NCBI RefSeq assembly: GCF_025965415.1
Contig: NZ_JAOPWY010000081.1
Coordinates: 1 to 37,954 of the forward strand
Source of the DNA: Nocardioides sp.
GTDB taxonomy: Bacteria > Actinomycetota > Actinomycetes > Propionibacteriales > Nocardioidaceae
DNA length: 37,954 bases
Direction: 5' to 3'
Shown here: piece by piece, positions 8,863 through 16,740 of the stretch
Numbering within the stretch: the first letter of the stretch is position 1
Layout of the letters: every line of letters starts with the position of its first letter
Position numbers and translations under genes: made by a program
The notes under the pieces: model-generated
The model's input: the letters and a program-made list of their open reading frames with translations, nothing else
Told to the model about the DNA's origin: nothing
Database searches by the model: none

Positions 8863-8961
8863 CGTCCCGCCGCTGCCCCCCTCGAGGCGGCGCAGGGCCA
8901 GCCGGACCAGCACCCACACGACGAGCGCGATCGCTGCGACGACCAGCAGGACCTTCAGCAT
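8779..8961 (-). CDS. Small single-helix membrane protein, unknown function
   Basis: 60 residues from an ATG at 8961. An N-terminal membrane helix (VLLVVAAIALVVWVLVRLAL) is followed by a basic patch and an acidic cytosolic tail containing GPDDDPDFLRGL. I recall similar short actinobacterial proteins with a DDDP-FLR motif, but no function. GGAGG lies only one base before the ATG, too close for a normal ribosome binding site; TACATT at 8968-8973 is placed 6 bases before the ATG as for a leaderless transcript. The 3' 84 bases are antisense to the end of resC. A real gene is likely because of the helix-tail design and the promoter; function cannot be stated. Confidence 0.65.
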   Translation of the reverse strand: MLKVLLVVAAIALVVWVLVRLALRRLEGGSGGTSRPRVIGPDDDPDFLRGLGRPRKPEDD

Positions 8962-8967
8962 TCCTCC

Positions 8968-8991
8968 AATGTAGTCACCCGCGCCTAGGCT
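8968..8991. promoter_or_regulatory. Back-to-back leaderless-type -10 elements
   Basis: Minus strand TACATT (8968-8973) lies 6 bases before the ATG of the small membrane protein. Plus strand TAGGCT (8986-8991) lies 7 bases before the GTG of the DUF4229 gene. Both fit the TANNNT-to-TSS distance of actinobacterial promoters if transcription starts at the first base of the start codon. The two genes are divergent with 37 bases between them. Confidence 0.6.
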
Positions 8992-8998
8992 GGTTGCC

Positions 8999-9262
8999 GT
9001 GAAGGAGTTCGTGGTCTACACCGTCCTGAGGATCGTGCTGTTCCTCGCCTCGTTCGGCATCGTCGTCGGCCTCATGGCCCTGGCGTTCGGCGGCCGCTAC
9101 AACCTGTTCTGGGCGGTGGTCCTGGCGTTCCTGGTCTCCGGTGTCGCGTCCTACTTCATCCTCAACCGGCAGCGCGAGGAGTTCGCCCGGCGCGTGGAGA
9201 CGCGGGCCGCGAAGGCGACGGCTGCCTTCGAGGAGCGGAAGGCACGCGAGGACCGGGACTGA
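8999..9262 (+). CDS. DUF4229 domain-containing small membrane protein
   Basis: 87 residues from GTG 8999. Two membrane helices are visible (VVYTVLRIVLFLASFGIVVGLMA and the following NLFWAVVLAFLVSGVASYFIL), then a charged amphipathic tail RQREEFARRVETRAAKATAAFEE likely to form a cytosolic helix. The pattern and length match the DUF4229 family of actinobacteria, whose function is unknown. No ribosome binding site precedes the GTG; TAGGCT 7 bases upstream suggests a leaderless mRNA. The winged-helix gene starts 14 bases after its stop, so the two may be cotranscribed. Confidence 0.8.
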   Translation: MKEFVVYTVLRIVLFLASFGIVVGLMALAFGGRYNLFWAVVLAFLVSGVASYFILNRQREEFARRVETRAAKATAAFEERKAREDRD

Positions 9263-9276
9263 GCCGAGGGCTCGGC

Positions 9277-10395
9277 ATGGCGACGCTCGAGGTGACCCGA
9301 CGACAGGCGCTCGCCTGGCGGCTGGGGCGCCAGCACCTCCTCCACGGGGCTGCCGGCGCGGTCGAGGTGGTCCGCACCCTGGCCGCCGTCTCGATCTTCG
9401 GCAGTGACCCCGACCTCGCCGTACGCCGCCGCCTGGCGTCCCCCGGCGCCCCGGGCGAGGTGCAGCGCGCCCTCCACGACGGTCGCCTGATGCGCACCTT
9501 CTCCTTCCGCGGCTCCGTCCAGCTGATGGCCCCGGAGACGGCCGGCGCCTACCTGGCGCTGCGCGCGGCCGGTCGGCAGTGGGCCCTGAAGAGCTGGGTC
9601 GAGCACTACCGCCTGTCCGCCGATGAGTGGCCGGACCTGCGCGAGGTCGTGCGCGGGGTGGTGGCTGCGGGGCCGGTGCCGCCGCAGGCCGTGGCGGACG
9701 AGCTCGCGGGGAGCGCGCGCTTCTCCCACCTCGCGAAGGAGTTCGCCGAGCCCAACCACACCTTCCTCAAGCCCTTCGCCTGGCAGGGCGACGTCGCCCT
9801 CGGTCCGGACCTCGACGGACCGTTGACCCTCCAGAGCCCCGCCGAGGCTCCCGCCTGGGGCGGCATCCCGGGCCTCGACACGGCCGGGCACCGCGCGGTC
9901 CTCGACTACGTCGGCGGCTACGGTCCCGCCTCGCCCGACCACCTGGACCACTGGCTCGGCGGGGGACTGAGCGCCGGGCGTGGCCGCATCGAGCGCTGGT
10001 TCGACGAGGTCGCCGACCGGCTGGTCGAGGTCGTCGTCGACGGGGAGCAGCGGTGGCACCTGGCCGAGCACGCGGACGAGCTCGCGGCGCAGCGTCCACA
10101 GACGCACGTCGTGCTCCTGCCGGGCAAGGACGACTGGGTCATGGGGCCGGGCACCAAGGACACCTGGGTGGTCCCCTCGGAGCACCGCACCTCCATGACG
10201 CGCGGCGCCAACCCCGTCGTCGTCGACGGAGCGGTCGCCGGCACGTGGCGACTCGACGGCGAGGTGGTGGAGGTGAGCGGCGTCGTCGAGGGCGACGTGC
10301 GGGGTGCGCTGGAGGCGGAGGTCGACCGGCTGGCCGGCCTCCTCGGCACCGACCTGACGCTCAGAACCCCGTCAGGGAGTACGGCGGGTCGCTGA
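9277..10395 (+). CDS. Winged-helix DNA-binding domain protein, AlkZ-like (HTH_42 family)
   Basis: 372 residues, ATG 9277 with GAGGG 9-10 bases upstream. The overall pattern (N-terminal RRQALAWRLGRQHL, then RTFSFRGSVQLMAPE, a central HTFLKPFAWQGDVALGP region, ERWFDEVADRLVEVVVDG, and KDDWVMGP.. HRTSMTRGANPVVVDGAVAGTWR at the end) matches the family of DNA glycosylases that includes AlkZ and YcaQ/AlkX, which release alkylated or crosslinked bases. Those enzymes use a Gln-x-Gln or Gln-x-Asp motif after the first helix; here the matching place reads SIFGSDPDL, with no glutamine. So it may belong to a divergent subgroup with another or no glycosylase activity. The 3' end overlaps the convergent Eis-like gene by 35 bases. 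Confidence 0.75.
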   Translation: MATLEVTRRQALAWRLGRQHLLHGAAGAVEVVRTLAAVSIFGSDPDLAVRRRLASPGAPGEVQRALHDGRLMRTFSFRGSVQLMAPETAGAYLALRAAGRQWALKSWVEHYRLSADEWPDLREVVRGVVAAGPVPPQAVADELAGSARFSHLAKEFAEPNHTFLKPFAWQGDVALGPDLDGPLTLQSPAEAPAWGGIPGLDTAGHRAVLDYVGGYGPASPDHLDHWLGGGLSAGRGRIERWFDEVADRLVEVVVDGEQRWHLAEHADELAAQRPQTHVVLLPGKDDWVMGPGTKDTWVVPSEHRTSMTRGANPVVVDGAVAGTWRLDGEVVEVSGVVEGDVRGALEAEVDRLAGLLGTDLTLRTPSGSTAGR

Positions 10396-11616
10396 GGTCG
10401 GCCATCGCGGCGAAGCGGCGTACGGCGTCGTCCGTGCCGTCGATCCGTCCGGCCCGGTGGAGGGCGGTCACGGTGACCCCGCCGAGGTAGAGCGCGCCCA
10501 GCGTCTCCGCGGTGAGCACCAGCTCGGCGGCTCGGTCGGTGCGGGCCACGCGGGCCCTCCCGTCCGCGGTCTCGACCTCGAAGGTCCCGGCCGCGTGGCC
10601 CTGCGGGTCGTCGATGCCCAGGACGAGGTGGTCGTCGGCGCTCCAGGGTCGGGCGGCGAGGGAGCGCTCGACGTCGAGGACCCGGATCCACAGGAAGTGC
10701 GTGAGGCCCGTGACCTTGACCCGGCCGAGGTCGGCCAGCGCCCAGAGGAGCGGGTCGTCGGGTGGGCCAGGTTGAAGGTCACCGTCTTCACATGGTCCGT
10801 GTCGGCCAGGAAGGACCAGAGGGCCAGCTGGGCGGCAGGGGTGAGGGCGACCATCTCCGCGACCTTGGTCGAGCCGTTCTCGCCGGGGGTGAAGAGGACG
10901 AAGCCGTCGACCGAGCCGTCGCCGCCGAGGTGCACCGCCGCACGGATCTTGGCGTTGGGGCTGCGGTCGTTGAAGTCGTAGGCGCCTGTGTGGATGTCCT
11001 CGTACGGCGCGGGCCACTCCACCGAGCCGCGCTGCTGCGTGTGGAAGGTGTCGAAGACGCGCTTCACGTGGGGCCAGGCCTCGGCGGGCTCGAGGAGCTC
11101 GACCCTGCCGGGATCGGTGAAGGAGCGCAGCGCGAAGCCGGGGGACGCGTCGAGCTCCATCGTCTGGTTGAATGTGGCCGGCCCGAAGCCCCAGCGACCG
11201 TAGATCGTGGCCTCCGACGCGGTGAGCGCGGCCACGGGCACGCCGGCGGCGACGGCGTCGGCCAGGTCGTCCTCGATGAGGCGCGTGAGGAGGCCGCGGC
11301 GGCGGTGCGTGGCGCTGGTGGTGACGTCGGTGACCATCCGCAGCGGCAGCAGCTCGTGGCCGGCGTTGAGGGTCTTGTCGAGGCTGGCGTACGTCGCCAC
11401 CGGCATCGGGCCGGCACCGAACTCGCCCTCCGGCAGCCACGCGCCCCGACAGATGACCCGGTCCGTGCGGTAGTGGTCCACCCAGCGGGTGACCAGCTCG
11501 TCGTCGGGCCGCGGGTCGCGGAAGCCGCGCAGCACCGCGCCGATCCAGCCGCGACGCCGCGCGACGGCCTCGTCCGAGTCGTCGGAGAGGTCGAGGATCG
11601 CGACGTCGTAGTCCAC
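10361..11616 (-). pseudogene. Eis-like GNAT N-acetyltransferase, interrupted by a frameshift
   Basis: Two frames together encode one Eis-family protein of about 417 residues. The first runs from GTG 11616 (VDYDVAILDLSDD) through the acetyl-CoA region TSATHRRRGLLTRLIEDDL and IYGRWGFGPAT, with the tyrosine expected as general acid, to FNLAHP near 10763. The second resumes at DDPLLWALADLGRV and ends PPYSLTGF at 10361. The C-terminal Phe is where the Eis family uses its terminal carboxylate as catalytic base, so the second frame is the true ending. Losing one C from a CCCC run (plus strand G's at 10760-10762) would explain the break. Eis enzymes acetylate lysines and aminoglycosides; the substrate here is unknown. 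Either a young pseudogene or a base-call error. GTG 11616 is preferred over 11625 because TAGCGT lies 7 bases before it. Confidence 0.8.
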
Positions 11617-11623
11617 CCGCTCC

Positions 11624-11629
11624 ACGCTA
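11624..11629 (-). promoter_or_regulatory. Leaderless-type -10 element for the Eis-like gene
   Basis: TAGCGT on the minus strand ends 7 bases before GTG 11616, the spacing expected when the transcript starts at the start codon. This supports 11616 over the GTG at 11625, which would lie inside the element. Confidence 0.55.
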
Positions 11630-11656
11630 GTGAGCGCGGGACGGTGCGGCCACGGA

Positions 11657-11779
11657 TTATCCAGCCGTCAGCGCGACGAGGCCGGGGGCGAAGAGCGCCA
11701 GGAGGACGATGCCGCCGATCCGGTCGCCGTAGGTGCGTGCGGCGGGCGCCGGGGTGGTGCAGGCCCGCAATCGCCGCAA
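11657..11779 (-). other. In-frame hydrophobic coding-like stretch after the menA stop
   Basis: Directly after the menA TGA the same frame stays open for 40 codons to a TAA at 11657-11659. It begins with a duplicated GATTGCGGC-type unit and contains a good membrane helix (IGGIVLLALFAPGLVALTAG). MenA proteins normally end where the TGA is, so this is not needed by the enzyme. It could be a tiny membrane protein from a TTG start, a remnant, or chance. Confidence 0.25.
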
Positions 11780-12655
11780 TCAGGCCAGGACGAGGAGGGG
11801 CAGCGCGACGAGCACCGACCAGACCAGCTCGGACGCACCGGTGCCGGCCAGCACCGGGATCAGCGCCGGTCCGGCGGCGCCGGTCAGGACCGCTCGCGTC
11901 GGTGCGGCGGCCCGTGCCAGGAAGCCCAGGCCGAGCAGCGCCCACCACGTCGTGGCCGCGGCGACCGCGACGACGGCGGCGGCGGCCGCGAGGATCAGGA
12001 AGGCGTAGAGGTAGCGGGTGCGCTCGTCGCCGAGCCGCACGGCCAGCGTGCGCTTGCCGGCCCCGGTGTCGGTGGGGATGTCACGCAGGTTGTTGGCGAC
12101 GAGGATGGCGCACGCGAGGGCACCGATGCCGACGCCGGCGTAGAGGGCCGGCCACTCCCACGTCCGGGTCTGCACGTACGTCGTACCGATGACCGCCACG
12201 AGCCCGAAGAAGACGAACACCATCACCTCGCCCAGACCGAGGTAGCCGTAGGGCTTGTCGCCGCCGGTGTAGAACCAGGCGGCCACGACGCAGACCGCGC
12301 CGACCGCGACCAGCCACCACGCGGTGGTGGCCGCGAGGACCAGCCCGGCGAGGGCGGCCACGCCGAACGCCGCGAAGGCCGCGGTCTTCACCGCGCGAGG
12401 GGTCGCCGCCCCGGAGCCGACGAGTCGCATCGGGCCGACCCGGTCGGCGTCGGTCCCGCGGATGCCGTCGGAGTAGTCGTTGGCGTAGTTGACGCCGACC
12501 TGCAGGGCCAGGCTCACGACGAGGGCGAGCAGCGCCTTCCACCACACCGCCTGGTCGACGTACGCCGCCACACCGGTGCCGGCGAGCACGGGGGCGACGG
12601 CGGCGGGAAGGGTGCGCGGGCGCGCGCCAGCGAGCCAGTCAGCGGATGAGGTCAC
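11780..12655 (-). CDS. menA: 1,4-dihydroxy-2-naphthoate polyprenyltransferase
   Basis: 291 residues from the GTG at 12655 ([23 protein letters not shown]), which lies inside the 3' end of the MFS gene and overlaps it by 17 bases. MenA joins the polyprenyl tail to DHNA in the membrane, giving demethylmenaquinone. The UbiA-superfamily prenyl-diphosphate/Mg site is visible as [17 protein letters not shown] (about residues 56-72), and the second aspartate-rich site as [22 protein letters not shown] (about 188-209). Around nine hydrophobic helices fit the fold. Length agrees with mycobacterial MenA. A much longer open frame to 12958 overlaps the MFS coding sequence and lacks MenA similarity, so it was not used. 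Partner genes menE, C, D, F and G lie downstream in this window. Confidence 0.95.
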   Translation of the reverse strand: MTSSADWLAGARPRTLPAAVAPVLAGTGVAAYVDQAVWWKALLALVVSLALQVGVNYANDYSDGIRGTDADRVGPMRLVGSGAATPRAVKTAAFAAFGVAALAGLVLAATTAWWLVAVGAVCVVAAWFYTGGDKPYGYLGLGEVMVFVFFGLVAVIGTTYVQTRTWEWPALYAGVGIGALACAILVANNLRDIPTDTGAGKRTLAVRLGDERTRYLYAFLILAAAAAVVAVAAATTWWALLGLGFLARAAAPTRAVLTGAAGPALIPVLAGTGASELVWSVLVALPLLVLA

Positions 12656-13994
12656 CGGTGGATTCTGGCAGTGGTGAGTCCGGTCCCAGCATCGAGGGCG
12701 GTCCGGTCGTCGCCTCGTCCTCCGGGTCCGGGGAGCCGGCGCGCGCGTCGGCCAGGACGTCGGCCGGCACGTGCTGCTCGAGGTAGCGACGAGCAGCGTG
12801 GGCCGCGGCGTGGAGGCCCACCCCTCCGGCGACGACGATGCCGGCGATGGTGAGCCAGCCGAAGGCACCCCACTGCATCGCGAGGAAGCCGTAGACCGCC
12901 GGTGCCCAGAACCTGCCCAGGGTGCCGCCGAGCTCCGAGACACCCTGGTAGTCGCCACGTCGCCGCGGGTCCATCAGCTCGGCCTCGAGGGTCCAGCCGG
13001 ACGCCGAGAGGAAGAGCTCGGCCCAGGTGAGCACGATGTGGCCGAGGAAGAACAGCACGATCGTCAGCCAGCCGACGGTCTCGTGGGTGGCGAGGGTGAT
13101 CAAGCAGGTGAGCACGAAGAAGACCATCGAGAACCGCACGGCGCGCAGGGCCGTGCTGATGTCGTGGATGCCGCGCGACGCCAGCCGGGGCAGGACGATG
13201 CACATGACCGTGTTGGTGCCGAAGAGGATCGCAACGAGCACCTTGGGAGCGTCGGTCTCGGTCACCAGCCACACCGGGATGACCGTGTGCAGCAGCACCT
13301 GGTTGGTCCACATCACCCCCGTGAACGCGGTCACCGCGATCCAGGCGCGGTTGCGGATGGCGGGGATGCCCTCCGGCTTCGCCCGCGGCTCGCTGGTGCG
13401 GACGTCGTGGCTGGCGTCAGGCAGCCGGAGGATCGCCACGCTGTTGGCCAGGAACAGCACCGCGCTCAACGCGGGCGCCCACCGCAGCACGTCGGTGCCG
13501 AAGGCGATCGCTCCTCCGCCGATGAACGCGCCGACGCTGAAGCCGACGTTGAGTGCGGAGTACATGTAGGCCCGGGACTCGACCCGCTCCGATGGGGGCA
13601 GGACGTCGATGACGTAGGCCCCGTGGGCGGTGCCGCCGAGGGTGCCGGCGACCTCCATGGCCACCGCGAGGGCGACGTACTCCGGGAAGCTGTCGATGAA
13701 GGGCCAGACGCAGAACAGGGCGCCCTGCACGACAGCGCTGAGCGACCACATCCGCTTGGGGCCGAAGCGGTCGACCAGCTTGCCCATGGGGACGGCCACC
13801 ACGAAGCTCGCGATCGCAGCGATGGTGAGACCGATGCCGACCTGACCGAGCGACAGCCCGACCACGAGGGTGAAGAACACCGCCGAACCGGCGAGGAACG
13901 TGCCGTCGCCGGAGGCGAAGATGAGCGACTGCAGGGAGAGTCGTCCGGCCAGGGCGGACGGCGGCGTGGCATAGCGTTTCAGGGCGGTGAGCAT
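12639..13994 (-). CDS. MFS transporter
   Basis: 451 residues, ATG at 13994. Twelve membrane segments can be traced; the N-terminal half shows [20 protein letters not shown], then [32 protein letters not shown] with the MFS cytosolic loop 2-3 motif (G-x-L-x-D-R-x-G-x-K-R). The C-terminal 40 residues are acidic and probably cytosolic. Substrate unknown. It is directly upstream of menA with overlapping ends, so the two are probably coexpressed, and a second, broken copy of the same family sits at 16741-17756. A weak GGGAG lies about 15 bases before the ATG. Family call is secure; a link to quinone or lipid export is only a guess from position. Confidence 0.88.
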   Translation of the reverse strand: MLTALKRYATPPSALAGRLSLQSLIFASGDGTFLAGSAVFFTLVVGLSLGQVGIGLTIAAIASFVVAVPMGKLVDRFGPKRMWSLSAVVQGALFCVWPFIDSFPEYVALAVAMEVAGTLGGTAHGAYVIDVLPPSERVESRAYMYSALNVGFSVGAFIGGGAIAFGTDVLRWAPALSAVLFLANSVAILRLPDASHDVRTSEPRAKPEGIPAIRNRAWIAVTAFTGVMWTNQVLLHTVIPVWLVTETDAPKVLVAILFGTNTVMCIVLPRLASRGIHDISTALRAVRFSMVFFVLTCLITLATHETVGWLTIVLFFLGHIVLTWAELFLSASGWTLEAELMDPRRRGDYQGVSELGGTLGRFWAPAVYGFLAMQWGAFGWLTIAGIVVAGGVGLHAAAHAARRYLEQHVPADVLADARAGSPDPEDEATTGPPSMLGPDSPLPESTGDLIR

Positions 13995-14050
13995 CGCCGC
14001 CCATCTTCTCCCGCGCCACCGACGCTCGTCGCCCGATTAATGGTGGGCCC

Positions 14051-14083
14051 GGTCACGTGGGGATGGTCGGCGAGGTCACGTGG
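14051..14083. repeat. Pair of direct repeats GGTCACGTGG
   Basis: GGTCACGTGG occurs at 14051-14060 and again at 14074-14083, each containing the palindrome CACGTG. They lie between the divergent MFS and HNH genes, 23 bases apart start to start (about two helical turns), as for a dimeric regulator. No regulator is known for this site. Confidence 0.5.
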
Positions 14084-14248
14084 CGGGTTCGCTGGTGGGC
14101 AGGTCGCGCAGCGGGTTCGCGGGTTGAGGAGGCCGCGCTAGCGACCGTCACGAAAGCCCTTACGGCTTCGCTCACCTCTTCGAAAACAGTTTTCCACAGA
14201 TCTCTTCCTGCAGGTCGGGGTGTCGGTGCGGTCTGGGAGACTTGTCCC

Positions 14249-15739
14249 ATGCCCACCACCGCCGAAGCGCCCAGCGCCCGGGTCACCACCCGGCCCGTGC
14301 TGGACCGCAGCGTGCTGGACCGTGCGGTGGCGGCGATGACGGCTCGCCGGCGGGCCGAGGTCGAGGTGTTGGAGTCCGCGTTGGCGTGGGCACACGCCCA
14401 TGTCGCGGGCGATGAGGACGACGCGGCGGGGTGGCGTTCGGACGCGATCGTGGTCCCGGGGTCGCCGTGGTCGTTGTTCGGGCAGCGGGCGATCCCGCTC
14501 GCGGGTGCGGGGACACCGGAGGTGGCGGAGTTCGCGGTGATGGAGCTCGCCGCCGCACTCAATGTGTCCCACGAGGCAGCGCTGTCTCTGGTGGGTGATG
14601 TCCTCGACCTGGCGCACCGCCTCCCACGGACGTGGGTGCTGGTGCGTGAGCTGCGGGTCCCGGCCCACCTGGGGCGTGAGGCAGCCCGGACCTCACGCGA
14701 CCTCGACGTGGCCGCGGCCCGGCATGCAGACCGGCTCCTCTCGTGGCAGCCGAGTCGGTTGAATCCCCACCGCATCGGTGTCCTCATCCATGAGGCTCGG
14801 TTGTACGCCGACCCGGACCGTGCGGTCGCGGACCACGACCGGGCCATGGGTCAGCGGAAGGTCGAGTGCCGTTATGGCACCGGTGCCCCCGGCACCGGGG
14901 AGGCGTGGCTGGTGCTCGACGAGGCCGACCTGGTCGCGTTCGACTCCACCGTCGGGGTCATGGCCGACCAGATCGGAGCGCTGGGCCACCCGGGGAGCCT
15001 GGACATACGCCGTGCGCATGCGGTCGGGATCCTCGCCGACCCGCAGCAGGCCCTCGACCTACTCGCCGTCGACCCCACCCACCGGGACGCCGACCACGAC
15101 CCCGCCGTCGTGGCGGCCGAAGACATCGCCCACGACGCCGCCAACCCGTTCCGCCGCCCCGCGCCTCAGGAGGAGGGACGCGACCGGAGCTCTGGTGAGG
15201 TCGTGCTGGTCTTCCACGTCACCGACCGCGACCTCCTCGACAGCACCATGCCCGTGGGCAGTGGCGGGGTGGCGGTGTCGCCGAGACTCGGTCCGGTCCT
15301 GATGGGTCGACTGCAATCCTGGCTCCTGACTGCCGCCAAGGTCACGATCAAGCCGGTCGTCGACCTCGTGACCATCGCCCCGGTCGACGCCCACGACCCG
15401 CCGGCCCGGATGGCCGAGGCGGTCCGGTTCCGTGACGTCACCTGCGTCTATCCAGGGTGCGGACGTGCGGCCGAGTCCTGCGACCTCGACCACATCGACC
15501 CCTACGTCCCGCCCGACGAGGGTGGTCCACCGGGCCAGACGAGCCCCGACAACCTCGCCCCGTTGTGCCGCAGGCACCACCGCGCCAAGACCTTCGCCGC
15601 GTTCTCCTACCGCCGACTCTCCGACGGGTCCTACGAATGGACACTCCCCTCCGGGACACGGGTCCTCACCGACCCCATCACACCCCGACCCAGGCACGGA
15701 TCCGAACCGGATCCCGCAGCCCAGCGCCGACGACCCTGA
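14249..15739 (+). CDS. DUF222 / HNH endonuclease motif protein (13E12-repeat type)
   Basis: 496 residues from ATG 14249; GGGAGA sits 8 bases upstream. The frame is open further up, but the N-terminal family similarity (LDRSVLDRAVAAMTARRRAEVEVLESALAW) starts here. The large middle part matches DUF222, and the C-terminal part has an HNH nuclease module: CVYPGCGRAAESCDLDHIDPY then DNLAPLCRRHHRAKT, with two CxxC-like metal sites, the DH pair and the final HH. Proteins of this kind occur in many copies in Nocardioides, Mycobacterium (13E12 repeats) and relatives, and may be mobile or serve as integration sites; biological role is unknown. All HNH residues look intact. It stands alone between minus-strand genes, which agrees with an accessory element. 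Confidence 0.88.
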   Translation: MPTTAEAPSARVTTRPVLDRSVLDRAVAAMTARRRAEVEVLESALAWAHAHVAGDEDDAAGWRSDAIVVPGSPWSLFGQRAIPLAGAGTPEVAEFAVMELAAALNVSHEAALSLVGDVLDLAHRLPRTWVLVRELRVPAHLGREAARTSRDLDVAAARHADRLLSWQPSRLNPHRIGVLIHEARLYADPDRAVADHDRAMGQRKVECRYGTGAPGTGEAWLVLDEADLVAFDSTVGVMADQIGALGHPGSLDIRRAHAVGILADPQQALDLLAVDPTHRDADHDPAVVAAEDIAHDAANPFRRPAPQEEGRDRSSGEVVLVFHVTDRDLLDSTMPVGSGGVAVSPRLGPVLMGRLQSWLLTAAKVTIKPVVDLVTIAPVDAHDPPARMAEAVRFRDVTCVYPGCGRAAESCDLDHIDPYVPPDEGGPPGQTSPDNLAPLCRRHHRAKTFAAFSYRRLSDGSYEWTLPSGTRVLTDPITPRPRHGSEPDPAAQRRRP

Positions 15740-15903
15740 CCGCCCCACAGCCCGACACCCACTCGGTGACCGGGCTAGAGGTGTGTCAGGTTGTGCTGTG
15801 ACGGGACGTGCGGGCGACGCGTTGGTCAAGCATCTCGACGCCCATGGCGTGAATTGGCCCGGCCGGACCATCCTCACCTCACGACCTGAACCGCCGCCCA
15901 GCG

Positions 15904-16047
15904 CTAGGAGGAATCGTCGTCCTCGTCTCGGGCGTCACGCCGCGTGTCACGCGCGATGTCGTCCGCCCGGCGCTTCTCGAACAGCAGGATGGCCACGACC
16001 ACGCCGATCGTCACCATGACGGTGACGACGAGCCGGAAGAGGTCCAT
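15904..16047 (-). CDS. 47-residue membrane protein, unknown function
   Basis: ATG at 16047 to TAG at 15904-15906. The product starts MDLFRLVVTVMVTIGVVVAI, an N-terminal membrane helix, and ends with a highly charged tail (FEKRRADDIARDTRRDARDEDDDSS in two overlapping pieces). Only a weak purine run (GGTGGG) precedes the ATG. Hydrophobic-then-charged design and codon usage with G/C third positions support a real gene. No family recognised. It lies downstream of the DUF1330-DUF1801 pair, with 23 bases between. Confidence 0.55.
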   Translation of the reverse strand: MDLFRLVVTVMVTIGVVVAILLFEKRRADDIARDTRRDARDEDDDSS

Positions 16048-16070
16048 CAGCCCACCATCGCACGGACGGT

Positions 16071-16412
16071 CTAGGCCCGGTTGGCCTCGACCGCCTCGCG
16101 CACCAGTGCCACGAACGCATCGCCGTCGAGCTCGTCACCCTCGAAGACGTCGATGGCGCGCCGCGTGCCGGCGTCGAGAGAGGCGTTGAAGAGGCCGGTC
16201 GGGTCGTCGAGCGAGGCGCCCCTGGCGAAGGTCACCTTCACCTTGTCCTTGTAGGTCTCGAGCGTGCAGATCAGGCCATCGAGGGAGAACGTCGGGACGC
16301 CGTCGGGGTTGGTGGCCTTGCGCCACTTGGCTTCCTCATCGACGCCGGGAGCGGCCTCCAGGATGAGCGACCGCACCCGGTGGGCGACCTTCTCGCGCCA
16401 GTCCTGGCTCAT
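16071..16412 (-). CDS. DUF1801 domain-containing protein
   Basis: 113 residues from ATG 16412, with GAGGA 7 bases upstream. The sequence EEAKWRKATNPDGVPTFSLDGLICTLETYKDKVKVTFARGASLDDPTGLFNASLDAGTRRAIDVFEGDELD matches the DUF1801/YdhG fold in order: the short helix with a conserved Lys-Trp, a central sheet containing the K-V-x-F-x-x-G segment, then the loop and helix; quoted here as parts of a single domain. These small cytosolic proteins have no established function. The gene starts 10 bases after the stop of the DUF1330 gene and is very likely cotranscribed with it. Confidence 0.8.
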   Translation of the reverse strand: MSQDWREKVAHRVRSLILEAAPGVDEEAKWRKATNPDGVPTFSLDGLICTLETYKDKVKVTFARGASLDDPTGLFNASLDAGTRRAIDVFEGDELDGDAFVALVREAVEANRA

Positions 16413-16422
16413 GTCGTCGTCC

Positions 16423-16710
16423 TCACGCGCCCGGCACGATGCGCATGTCGCGCTCGGCTCCGTCGCCGAGGGCGCGCAGCGCCTCCTGGTACCCCTCGCT
16501 GTCGTGCGCGGCGACGGCATGCTCGACGGACTCGAACTCGATGACGACCGTGCGCGTCTCCTCGCCCTTCTCGAAGGTGGCCTCCGGGAGCCCGCGGGCG
16601 AGGAACCGACCGCGGCCGCCGCGCAGGGCGGGCCCCGCCAGCTCGGCGTACGCCGCGACCTTGTCGGGGTCGTGGACGGCCTTGTAGATGCAGATCCAGT
16701 AGGCACTCAT
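16423..16710 (-). CDS. DUF1330 domain-containing protein
   Basis: 95 residues from ATG 16710. SAYWICIYKAVHDPDKVAAY followed by GRFLARGLPEATFEKGEE and VVIEFESVEHAVAAHDSEGY matches DUF1330, a dimeric alpha-beta barrel fold of about 95 residues. Function is unknown for most members. No ribosome binding site is present; TAGGCT lies 7 bases before the ATG, so the message is probably leaderless. First gene of a short minus-strand group with the DUF1801 gene and possibly the 47-residue membrane protein. Confidence 0.85.
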   Translation of the reverse strand: MSAYWICIYKAVHDPDKVAAYAELAGPALRGGRGRFLARGLPEATFEKGEETRTVVIEFESVEHAVAAHDSEGYQEALRALGDGAERDMRIVPGA

Positions 16711-16717
16711 GCCGACG

Positions 16718-16723
16718 AGCCTA
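16718..16723 (-). promoter_or_regulatory. Leaderless-type -10 element for the DUF1330 gene
   Basis: TAGGCT on the minus strand, 7 bases before the ATG at 16710. It sits in the short gap after the remains of the MFS pseudogene, so the downstream pair has its own promoter. Confidence 0.6.
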
Positions 16724-16740
16724 CGACGTACGCCGTGCCC

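Noticed and set aside
14190..14198. TTTTCCACA, one base away from a DnaA box, in an A/T-richer patch
   Set aside because: A single box with no others nearby, no dnaA/dnaN context; not an origin.
15740..15903. Open frame after the HNH gene (around GTG 15798, GRAGDALVKHLDAHGVNWPGR)
   Set aside because: No ribosome binding site, and the frame runs into Arg/Pro-rich sequence antisense to the 47-residue membrane protein. Possibly a remnant, but nothing supports a gene.
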